Source of the DNA: Notospermus geniculatus
Lineage: Eukaryota; Nemertea; Pilidiophora; Heteronemertea; Lineidae
DNA: 64,000 nt
Assembly: GCA_002633025.1 (NCBI GenBank)
Contig: NMRB01000203.1
Coordinates: 122,286-186,285, forward strand
Direction: 5' to 3'
The position numbers were made by a program, and so were the translations under genes. Under the pieces are notes generated by a model. The model was not told the DNA's origin. It searched no databases and saw only the letters and a list, made by a program, of their open reading frames with translations. Shown piece after piece: positions 1 through 12,700 of the stretch (position 1 is its first letter; every line of letters starts with the position of its first letter).

Positions 1-178
1 GATACAATGTATGATCATTTACAGAAAAGTAAAGTGTCACGAGTACACACCCCTAAGTACAAGTGTCCAAAACTGGCAGCCTGCCACTGGGTATCTGAAA
101 AAGGAGCTAAAATAGGGCCAGTCTGGACATTTGTAGTGACGGTTGAACAAAGTCATTGGGCAGTATGAAAGAAAACTA

Positions 179-630
179 CAGTGGAACCTCGGTAATGGGA
201 CCACCTCACCTAAGTGGACCACTTTAGTCCAGTCCCAATTATTTCATCATTAATTTCCATTAATACGACCTCGGTACGCAGACTGGGACCATTTGAATTG
301 GCAGTCCCAAAGACCAAAATTCACCACCTAAGTGAATTAGTGATCGTCAACTCAAAGAAAACTGGGATGACCATGTTTATGATGATCTAGATCAGACACG
401 GCAGAAGTTTCATTTAGGCCTATCTCACCAGTCACTCCAGAGCTACTGATACCTGTCCTGTCCTTCAATTTTATTTCACGACATGTGAGAAGATGAAATA
501 ATTCAAACAGTGTTAAGTTTTGGCAGGAATACACTGTCATTATATTTCACATTTCGTCTGAAAATTTCGGTAACGGGACCACCTCACTTGCTCCAGTCCC
601 GTGGGTGGTCCACTTACCGAGGTTCCACTG
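179..630. mobile_element. TA-flanked inverted-repeat element (CAGTGGAACCTC ends)
   Basis: Starts CAGTGGAACCTCGG and ends CCGAGGTTCCACTG, with TA on both sides (177-178 and 631-632). Ends and target site fit the Tc1/mariner pogo/Tigger group. It is a longer relative of the two 178-bp copies near the right end of the window. Confidence 0.75.
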
Positions 631-767
631 TAAATGCTTTTTCTTCAGTTTTGTACAGGCCTCTCCAATGCATTTTTAAGTGTATCTCCATTCCAACAAT
701 AGTAATTAACCAACTTTTCACACATTACTCATCGACACACTGGTAGCTTGAAGTAGAAACCACTTAC

Positions 768-3700
768 CATAATTAGGTGGGCATGTCGAACTGGGTGGGT
801 TACAATTAGTCGAAGGTGCACCATCTTCGGCCTTCACTTGGACTTGATATGTCGTCTTCATTTTGCCGTTGATCAGTTGTTCACGATCAAATTCCACTTT
901 TGCACGAATCTGACCAGTTTTGCTGTCGATGGTGAATTTGTCGTAATCGTCGATTTTGTTGAGGGAGTATGTGACAGTTCTATACGGCGGCAACGTATCG
1001 CCATCAACCGCCAAGACTTTGATAACATTCAAGCTGTCCAGGTTGGGTGGATTCTTAGGGTCTATATTTTCAGCAATACTTCCCTTGTAATTTTTCAGGA
1101 ATTTTTTGAACAAAGGGTTGCGATTGTTCACGTCGATCAGCGTCACCTTCAGTTTAACATCACTGTATACATCTGAGGGCTGGAAAACAACAAGCGCAGC
1201 TGAAAACAGAACTGGGGATTCCCGTCGTCCATGGCAACCACACACTACCAGTACCAGCATATATGAAGGTAAGATTTGACCCCAATGAAATATAACAAGA
1301 AGTCATGACCCAAAAAATAACTGCTGGAAGTCTAAAGACCCCAGCATCTTCCCAAATTGACTTCCATAAAAAAAATTGTGGAAGTCATGACCCAGGTAGG
1401 GAAAAACTTAATGAAAGCCCTGAACACAATACAAAATGCTGTCGTTACCCATCGCTGTGCCATAGGTCTGTCAGCACCTTTAGTTTCATCTCTTACACCT
1501 ATATATTTCTTATGTGTCTTTTCTAGTTTCAGATTGTAAAGTTCCACTTGAAGGGGTCGAAAATTTGTGAATTCTGGAGATTGACTTATCATTTTCAGGG
1601 TTGGAGCTACCATTACTTTTTTTAGCCAAAGTAAAGAAAATCCCTATTGTTCACACTACTGAACAATAGGCTTTTCTTTACTTTGGCTAAAAGAAGACAA
1701 TGGTAGCTCCAACCCTGATTTTGTGTGTCAATTTTGTGCTATTCTGTATCTTGGATATATATTTCTTACCTTAGAGGCTCTGATATTCACAGACAACGAC
1801 CTCCAATCAAAGTTAAGATGATCATTTGTCCTCAGCTCTGCATATCCTTTCTTGATCAATGTACGAAATGGGGGGATTGTGTTACTACTTCCCTCGATAT
1901 TGTAAACAAAGTCTCGTCCAGTTACTGCAGTTACGACATACTGTACAGCACCAGTGGCACTGACATTCATTATATTTGTGGCAACGGGTATATTCTCCTT
2001 TATTGAGATTTGTTTGTCACTTTCGGTGGCAGGCATAGTCCACACAGGCGGTTTGACCTTGTCAGAGACATCAACAATGACATTCACAGAGTTCCACTTA
2101 GCTGGTGCTGGGGTGGTCGAATCTTTGGCTTCGATGACCAGTTTACATTGTTTCGGCTGAAATTTAAAGAAATCTGAAGGATTATACCGCTTTTAATTTT
2201 AAGTACTGATCATGAAAAAATGAATGAAAGATGCCGAATTTTCTGGTTCACCTTGTACAGTTAGACGCCAGAACAGTTTCTTGATGGCCTACAGGTAGCC
2301 AAAGCTGAACGCCAAGGTTGACAACCATCCTGGGTCTCAATACTGGAGAATTGGACATGCCAAACTTTCTGATTCACCCTGTACAGTTAGAAGAATGAGG
2401 ATTAGGGCACTTACCGTTGTTATTTTCTTTGTTAAAGTCACAACACCAGAATCCTTGTCAACAGTGAAGTCACAATCAGTATTTTTCATATGATACGTAA
2501 CCTTAGCATTCTGCCCTTCATCACGGTCAATGGCGTACACTTGGAAAACCGGCCCGGTGGGGCTGTCAGTGCTCATGGTGTATTTGACATCAGTTGATAG
2601 GAAGAAAGGCAAATTGTCATTTATGTCCAGAACTGTCACTTTGAATGCACAGTATCCTTCCAGACGTGGTTGGCCTTTGTCAATGGCCCGAACAGTGACT
2701 GTGAACTGGGTTTCATCTTTATCTTCACGGTCAAATGGTCGAGCTGTCGTCAGGACGCCAGTCACCTTGTCCATTAAGAAATTAGGTTTTGTACCATCCT
2801 GAGGGAGCTTGAGGAAATACTCTATTTTCCCGTTGCTACCGCTGTCCTCATCTGTTGCTGTAAGTGTCTTTCCATTCTGCAATATATTAGACTACAATTA
2901 AAATGTAAAAAGCGCAAAATCCAAGCAAACAATTGCTGGTTTTGTAGGTTGAAATAACTATTGCTGGTTTTCTATGTCAAAATAACAATTGCAGGTTTTG
3001 TAGGTCAAAACAATTGCTGGTTTTGTGGGTCAGGACAGGTAATTCTAAGAGATGAAATTCCAGCGGTTGTGAAGACTGTGAGATGAATGGAAAATGAGGA
3101 ATGGTAGAAATAATTCCTCATGAAAAATGACAGTTTAATAAATTACCATTGTAACTTTAGTTCCTTTTGGTGCATTTTCGTACACGGTTGGTTTATACAA
3201 CTCGCAATCAGGAAACTCCGGATTGTGGTTGTTAATATCCATAACTTCTACTGTGTAAACCCTTTCCGATGACTTGGGTGTTGAAACCGTAGTACAACCA
3301 GTACAACTTCCATCATCTGTAGCTACCACGGTAAGTGTGTAAAAATCTTTGTTTTTGTCCACTTTTTTCTTGAGGGTAATTCTGCCAGTTTGTCTGTTGA
3401 TCTCGAATGTTCCAGTTGAATCAATCTGCTTGTTTCCTAGAAGAAAAACAAAGAATATTTCTTATCATAGAGGATGAGCACAGAGTTTCCAAGATATGAG
3501 ACGCAATGCATGACTGACCAAGACTTGATACTTCTGTGGAACCACTTCTATGCTGGCCATTTTTTAATGTTGTGTAGTGAATGCTGCAGGCATCACAACA
3601 ACGTTTCAATGGAAAATGCATTAAAACTGATGTCGAGGCAATAACGTCACTCAACGTCATGACACTATGGCCCGTATTTTAAAATGCTCCTCAACGTAAA

Positions 3701-6700
3701 GTTCCTCAAGGCTATTGTTCTCAACAGCAGTTCCTCAAGGCTATTGTTCTCCTGTTGAGAACAATAGCCTTGAGGAACTCATTTACGTTTTGAGAGCATT
3801 TTAAAATACGGACGTACATGTATATCTTGGTATACCGGAAAACAGAACTGAAGTGAAGGTCCAAGTGGAAAAGGATACAAAATTAAGACACACTACTCAA
3901 ACGTTTTCAAGGGGAGGCTGTGTCCATTTCCATGATTTTTCTGTCACAAACCCTAGCTTACCTTTGAAACTGTATGTGATTGCACTACCGTCGATGTCTG
4001 TAGCTTGTACTGTCATAATATTGGTGCCTGGAGTAGCATCCTCGTCAACACGTGGATTAGAAGTGCTCCCGAGAAATTGTGGTTTTTCATCATTTTCATT
4101 CAAGATGGGAACAATAACCTTAGTAGTTCCAGTCTTCTGTGGCTTGCCATGGTCAACAGCGCTCAGAGTGAACACATAACGATGATCTGGGAGTTTGTCA
4201 TAATCTAATCTCCTACAAAATGCAAGGGAGGATGAAACATTACGAAGTCCACATACTTACTAGCTGAAATAATACTTCATAACAGCAAAAATAGATAAGA
4301 GAGGACTTATCTATTTTTGATAACAGGTAAACAGTAGCAGATCAATGTACAGGCAATCTGACAGCTCTTGTTGATCATTCAATGACATTAGTCATCAGAC
4401 AGGTTTTCCGAGACCACATCACACATACATATTAAAGCAATAGCTTTAGAAGGGTCACGGGTATCAATTGTGATTTTCTTCAAACTGCAACTGCAAGGCC
4501 TTGGATGCTTTGTTCCACCAATTATTAATTAGTACAGGGAGGGATGTTTAGCGGATCGGGTGCAACCAAAATACACAAAAAAATTCAAAACTGCAGTGGG
4601 AGTTTACCACAGCACCATGTGGGACATGATATCCTGAGGGGCAAAAAAACGTACTTGGCCACTGAGATGATTGCCTTGTTGTTGTTATTCTTTACACTGA
4701 AGTGATCATCGCTAACGGAGTACGTCAGCTTGGCATTGTCACCAGCATCCATGTCTACAGCTTGAACTGAAAATCAAAAGAACAAGTAGGCATAAGTTAT
4801 TTTCAGACTTAAAGATGCCATGACCTAGATTCAAAAAGAGTATGAAATTCCATGAAAATTTATCCAAATGCTGGTGCACAAACATGGCAATTTGGATTAT
4901 GCAAGGTACATGTATAATATAAGCACAATCAAATGCTCTGACATACAGTGCCATAAATAGACTATCACTCCAAAAGAGTGCAGCACCTGACGGTGTATAC
5001 AGCATCAAAACGTCCTGCACCCCATTCTGAACACCGTGACATGACTCGAAAAAAATCCACTTGTTTCAGCGATCATGACGTCGTCTCAAGGGAAGATGTC
5101 ATGGAATGTAGTACGGGACATCGTGACGCTGTACCTACCATCAGGTGCTGCGCTCTTTTGGAGTGATACAGTCTGTTACATAACAGTGCAAAAAATCAAG
5201 TATGTTGACTGACTACTATGCAATGAAACTTGAACCAATCAACACACATACCATCAAGTTTAAGTGGTGTTCCAATAGCGGTGGTCTCAGAGATGCCTTT
5301 CTCCACCAAGTATGTTGACAATGGAAACACAGGCCCAAAGTTGTTGATATCCTTGATGCGTACTTCAACCTGAAACATGAAGGGAATGACAATATTATCG
5401 GAGCTTATCACATGATAACAAACACCTTACTTCACACAAAACCCAGCACGACAGGAAAAACGAAACTCGCTTTTCATCCTGGTTGAGCGAAGTGGATTTA
5501 ACTCACATCAGATTCACTGAAACAACCAGGATGCTCAACTTGATACACGGAATATCATAGTTAAACTATGATAATCCATCATGTGTGTGCATAGTTAAAA
5601 TATGATAATTCATTCAACAACACTTTCAAATTTCGCCAATCAGTGTCTGAAGTCCCAACACATATTCCTGACTGGACAGCATCATTGGATTGATGAACAG
5701 TCAACACCTTCATCAATAATCTTTAGGTTTTACTTGGATATTATTATAATTTCTATCCACAGAAGGTACATATTCTGATATCTCCAAATTAAGAGTGATC
5801 CAAATACCAGTTTCTCACAGAAAGACCATGGTATGATTATTATTAGTTATAAGAACCATCACCAAACCTACAGTATGTATGCGTCTACAGGTGGAAAGAC
5901 AGAATTGGAGAAAAAAAACACTCAACAAAACACATTGTCACTTCTCTAAAGAACTGCATTGTTCATTTATCATCTCCTTCTTCACAAATCCGATAAAATA
6001 TTTGCTGAACACTTCAGATAGTCCTCAGGACAACTGGTGAAAACACACCACAAAAAGATACTTCAGGACAGAAAGTACAGATTTTCTATTTGGCAAAGTA
6101 GAGACATAAAGAAGGCAAAGATTATCATCACAGCAAAGTCTCTAGTTTCTAAAAAAGCAAAAATACCACAATCTTCATTATATGCTACTGAAAAAAAGCC
6201 ATGACCACTGTCCTCTTTCAATGTTCTTCTATGCATTGCTTCAAATAGTTTTTCCCAAAGAACAACCCTCACTCTTCATTGTTATGCCACACATTTACAC
6301 TGCGTGTAAAATACTCATGAAATGCATTGAGAACAGCACTGCAGTTCTCTTACTCACCGCTGCGACAGATGTAGACTGAACCTAAAAATCACATACATGT
6401 ATAAATCTTAACGTGGATCATACGGCACTTTGAATGTCTCCAGCACTCCGACCCTTACACCATAATGCCTATATGGATACACGACTCAAAATACTTAGGT
6501 GACAGGCAAGGTCTATCCTTTTGAACAAACTTCAAATGTTATGTCTTCTATTGCTAGCCTGTTCATCCAAATTTTGCACCCAGGCAACATTTTGGTAATC
6601 AAATGTGTCATGTGACTCAAAATGGTGATCACCCTTCCTAAACACTGACACTTGTTTCGGTTGCCATAGTTTTCCAAAATTGTTTCTCCCATCTTACCAT

Positions 6701-9700
6701 GACGGATGTCCCTCCTTGATTTGTTGTGCGTGGGTCCTCCACGGCCTTGACCTCCAATTTAAACACCCTTGGAGGAACTTCATACTTGAATTCACGTCGG
6801 GGGTAAATATCACCTGACTTTTCTTCGATTCTGAAATTAGGGGAGGCCTTGCCATCTTCTTTCCTCAGCTCATACTTGATTCCCACGCCGTTGAACGCCT
6901 TTGCCTTGACTGTTCCAACCCTGAAAACATTTTGACATTTCTTATATCTAGACAAGCACAAGGAAATCTCTTACTAGGCAAAATAAGATTCAATGCTGAG
7001 GGGTGACGCTTGCAAACTGACAATAATGCTTTCATTTCATGTCAACACTACTGGTACTGCTGCCGCTGCTGCTGCTACCACTACTGCTTCCACTTCCACT
7101 ACCACTACCAGAACTAGTATGCCTTAAGGAACAGATCGCTCTCAAATTGATGTAAACAACAAAGATCTGCGCACTTCCGCTGAAACATCGGTCTGAAACT
7201 GAATGATGTAACGCAGACAACCTCACGACAGTGACGTCGAAGACGTTGCGCCAGACTCGAGCATTGCTGAATCATGAACGGCCTAACGTCAGCCAGTTTC
7301 AGATCGAGGTTCTGGTTGAGATTTCGCTGGAAGTGCGCAGATCTCCAAATTTGAGAATGGTCTATGGTTCATTCTTATGACCTTTGCCCCTACTGGCACA
7401 TACATGTACCAGTAATCATCTTTTCCCCACCCCACCTCACACACAGCACAGACTCCTTCAAAATTATGAACTACTACAATGTAGTATCAAGGAGATGAGA
7501 GAAATATTCATGTCCTTACTTCGTGCTAAGAGACGACCGCTCATTGAAATCAAATATATAACTCTTCTCATAGAACTGGGGTGGATGGTCACCGACAAAA
7601 ATCGTAAGCCTTGCTTGAGTCTCCTGTGGCGCATGAGGTGGCTTCGCGCCAACATCCTTGGCCTTCACCGCCAGAATGAACGACGTCAAACCTTTGGCGA
7701 TTCCCTTCCTTTTCAGAGAGACAATGCCTTTTGTCTTGTCGACAGCGAAGTGGTTCTCCCCACCTGGAAATTGAACCAAAACAAAAATAGAATACATGTA
7801 TGGCAAAAGTGCTGACTTTAGAGACCTGGGCAAACTTGTTTGTGTAGATAATCCACCACTTATCATGCCTCTGGTGGAGTTTTCTGAAACTAATTTTCAT
7901 AAGTATGTTGTGCAGAGTGATTGTGTCTTTGAAACTGATTACAAAAGTTGACAGAGCTGTATAGTATTTTGCTCAGAGGAGCGATGATCGCTCTAGATCA
8001 AATGCAAGGCCTCTCCTTCACGTAATCATCATTAGATAGTTAGCCTGTGTCATCAGTCAGTTACTGGAAGTGTAAAATACTGATTAACATGGGGAGTGGG
8101 TTCTTTATCAGACCTGATACATAAAGGGGTCAAACCCAACACCATCACAATCATCACTGCCCTGTATATACACAAAGCAAACTCAGCAGATAGAATGTTT
8201 TGATGACCATGAGAAATTCTCAAGTTTCAAAAATTGCAAATTATATAAAAAGCTATTCACACATAAAGCTCAGTATACATGTATACACAGCAGTACACAT
8301 GGAAGTCCCGCCCTGTTCCACCATGACTCACTAGGACATGGATAGAGAGGATAGATAGAGAGCAGGCTACATACTGCTGATATCATTGACTTTTTATGTA
8401 AAAAATTTTTTCTAGAGTTTCAGATTGTAAAGTTCCACTTGAAAAAGACCCCGGTTGGGGTCGAAAATTCGTGAATTCTGGAGATTGACTTCTTGCTTAT
8501 TATCATTTTGTGTGTCAATTTTGTGCTATTTTCTGTATCTTGGACTTTTTATGTAAGGGGTAAAACCCACAGCACACTTCAGCCATGACACAGGCAAGTT
8601 TTGTGGCGCCGTGGAAAGTCCCAAATGGCTGCGGCAGAGAAGGGCAACAAGCAACCGGAACTTTGTTGAAAGCATCTACATGTAAAGGCCTCCATACACT
8701 GAATGACAAACGTCGAAATTAGTCGCTACAATTGACCGTTCCAAAATACTTTTTGTGGAAATGTTCCACAAATGTCAAAATCTTCTGACACTTTTGTGGA
8801 GTATTTCAACATGTCGCCACATCAAGTGTTGTCGAACTGACCATAGCAGCGACTAATTTCGACTTTTGTCATTCAGTGTATGGAGGCCTTAACAGTTGCT
8901 GATTATCAACAGCAGCATGAAAATTGCTTGTTGATGACAGTATCAGTAGTTGCATCCATAGCACACATCATTTATACATGGCAACATGTTGCCCTGTCTC
9001 CGGTGACTCAGCAATTAGGCGTGAAAATTGCCGAGGGGTAGGGCCTACAAATTGCCAAATAAGTGTGGTGCAAGTGTGTTGCAGGTTTTGGAGGGTCATA
9101 ATATTAGCAGGTCACGGAAAAACTATCTTGGCCCATCAAAAGTTACCTTTGTTCCACAAAGCAACACCTCATTCAATTTTTAATAATGATCCCCGATTCA
9201 AAAAGGACCATGGTATTCCCACTTTTTCTTGACAGCCGGCGCCACTCTCCAACCCAGGGACTAACTACGTTGTCAGTGAATTGACCTGATGTACTACGTA
9301 CATTTTGTGTAACACATTTTTGCAGTTTGTCTTACTGCCGCTAGGTGGCTCCCTCTATGTCAGCAGTCAAATAACGCATTTGAGATCCAATACCGTGCTC
9401 CTTTAAATTAACCGTTGGTGAGCCAAGATGACATGGATAAAGAAGGATGAAGATAGGGTTAGATAAAGAGGGGTCCTCAGTGAAAAGATTCTTCTTTTTA
9501 TTCAATCAACTTCCTCTTGTTAACTTTTTAAGACTTTGGAAAGTCAATGTAAGAAGATGGGTGTTTTGTGACTGTGTTGAAATACTAAAACTGCAGTTAT
9601 GGCCACACACAGAGGTCTGGAATTGCCAAGTCCAGCTTGTCCTGTTGGTGTTGGCCGGCATTGCCGGCCAACATCTTTGAATCGAAGTCCTGACACTGAT

Positions 9701-12700
9701 ACATTTGGTATGATAATGTTGGAGGAGCTAAGCTGGATCTCTGTGACCTTTTATACAACTGTGGTTTTGGGGTGCTGGTATTTTAAATAATGAAGCAACA
9801 ACTTCCTGTTTGCAGGTCATAATTGTACTGGCCAGAATTTTGTAGTGCATGTAGTGGGCATAACGTACATGTACAAATGTAATGCGTACTGAGTACTTAC
9901 AGAACTCATACATGTACGTGCTAGTTGCAACAAGAGTTTTGCCTCTGACTGACTCATGTCACGATTTGTTAGAAAGACTCTTCTGTTACCCACTTCTGTA
10001 ATTCCCAAAAAATAATGGGAGGGTTCCAGGGTTTCCGCCAGAGGGTAAAATGGGTAAAATTCCGTACCCTAAAATTTTTCCAGGGTACGGATCCGTACCC
10101 TCAAAAATTTGATAAATTCACATATTTATCAGCAGTATTCATTGTTTTTCACCATTTAACATCATATTTCACGATGGAAAGTGATTTTATGCTTCAAAAT
10201 ACGCTTAAAATGGCACTAAACATCGTTTAAAACCAAAATAAACAAATAAAAATAAAAATAAAAATTTTTCAAAAAAAAATTTTTTTCAAAAAAATTTTTT
10301 TTTGGTCCGTACCCTCATTTTTTTTTCTGGCGGAAACCCTGGGTTCTCTGCAAATGCTGTTTGATAACCCCGGCCAGCGGTACCCCTTTCCTTATGGTAT
10401 GCAAATTTATCAGAAAAAATGACAGTGAATGAAATGGCAGGTTTTAGAAAATCATGCGCTTTTTTGTAACTCACTGTAAAACTGATTAATTTGTGATTTA
10501 AAGGCTGAAATGGAATAGATGTAGGTATAAATGAGGGATTCGTTGGAGGGTTTCATGTAGGAGCAAAAAATATAAATCTGTCACAATACTAAAGAATCAT
10601 CTGTGCTGTCACTCTGTACAGTCTAGTGTTCAGCAGACACACAGAAATCACAAAATGGCAAACTTCTACTAAACTAATAGTTTATTCACACGAAAACTGG
10701 ACACTGTCAAAAAAGAACAATAACATGATAATTATGTTAATGAGAGTTGATTAGCAGATGTCAAGGAATAACGATGGGAAAGACCCAATGACAAGATACA
10801 TAGTTGATAAGACCATGGATTTTGTTCAGTACAGGGTGACAAAAAACTGGACCATGATTTTGTCCAGGGCCGTATTTAGCAGGGGAGGCAGTTGCCCCCC
10901 CCCCCAGAGCCAACCAAAAAATGTGATTTTCATGCGGATTTTGGGCAAAAAAAGATCTTNNNNNNNNNNNNNNNNNNNNNNNNNNNNNNNNNNNNNNNNN
11001 NNNNNNNNNNNNNNNNNNNNNNNNNNNNNNNNNNNNNNNNNNNNNNNNNNNNNNNNNNNNNNNNNNNNNNNNNNNNNNNNNNNNNNNNNNNNNNNNNNNN
11101 NNNNNNNNNNNNNNNNNNNNNNNNNNNNNNNNNNNNNNNNNNNNNNNNNNNNNNNNNNNNNNNNNNNNNNNNNNNNNNNNNNNNNNNNNNNNNNNNNNNN
11201 NNNNNNNNNNNNNNNNNNNNNNNNNNNNNNNNNNNNNNNNNNNNNNNNNNNNNNNNNNNNNNNNNNNNNNNNNNNNNNNNNNNNNNNNNNNNNNNNNNNN
11301 NNNNNNNCCCTGTTGTCTAAGTGTATCCTGTCAATGGTGTGAATTCAGTCATATCACCACATCCATGGAGAGAGTGCTAACCTTACCTGAGCACACAGAG
11401 GATTTTGAACACTCCCGTAGTTCTAAAGTAAAAGGCGAGAAAATACAACATTTGACATTGTGCAAGTCTCGAGCATCTCCACCTCTTGCATACAGATCAC
11501 TTGGGGAAAGGGTACATACAATAAATAAAACAAAGACAATGTATCTCAGGAATAGTTCTTAGGTGAAAGCTTCATGTACGAAATATACAGTATGTACCAG
11601 TGAACTAAAATCTATGACTACATGTAAAGGTGTACCGTACTGCAGGTGATGGGGTGATACATGTAAAAAGGAACAAACAAAAAAATATGTAAAATATGGG
11701 TTGAATAGAAGAATATGCTTTAAACTGAAAAAGGCATCAAGGATGCCATTGCGCGATGTGTTTTTTTCAGTCTTCAAAAGCATACAGACTTGACAGAGGG
11801 TACTACAGTTTCATGCAGGGTCAGGCAGACAATACTTATCATTCCTTCCAAGATGGAATATTTGCAAGAAAAAAATAAAGGCGACCTTCTATACTTCACT
11901 AAACTCACCTGACACCAGTTCATGTTCGATAACCGCACCAGGCTCAGGATCTTTCGCGGACAAGACGTAGACTATGCGACCTTCAAGAGCATTAGGGTCA
12001 ATTGTCGCGATCATGGGCTTTGGTATATTCGTGAATGTTGGAGGCGTGTCGTTCACATCTGTGACTGATAGATTTATATCAACGGTATCTGAAACTGAAG
12101 GAAGATACAAACGTGTTGTAAGTAAAACAGTCCAATAATGATTTTACTACATGTATAAAGTATAGTATGTACACACTTTCCTGACCATGTAAGTTCAACT
12201 TTTATATCACTTATTATTAATATTTAAATTACACCCAAACATAATGCAGTCTGAATTTGGATTACTCGACTGTATTGCTTGAGGACATCTGTCGAAACAC
12301 ACAGTCATGCATTATGAATGTCAATGACGTGACTGACAATGTGTTATAAACAAATCCTCTTTACTGTAGTAGGCTACATATGAATGGCTTATGAATTTGT
12401 CCAACGAACCTAAGCCGTGCAGTCCAGGAAATATTAGTCATACATGTATTGATGTGTTGGTTCATCAGACGACAATGGCGTTATTTATATGTCACTAGGC
12501 CCAGGTATGCGGAATGTATATATTTTAACCTACATGTAATATCACCCTGTGCATTAATTGATCAAAATTCAGGTATGCACATAATGTTTGTGTTCTATTC
12601 TATATCAACCCACACAAGTCGCACATTAAAAATTTGTGTGGGAAATCAATACCTTGTACTGTGCGTAAAAAGACTCAAGCATCTGTCTGAATCAGTGAGT

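Noticed and set aside
10758-11342. Long open frames across the N-run
   Set aside because: Produced by translating N; no coding evidence on either side.
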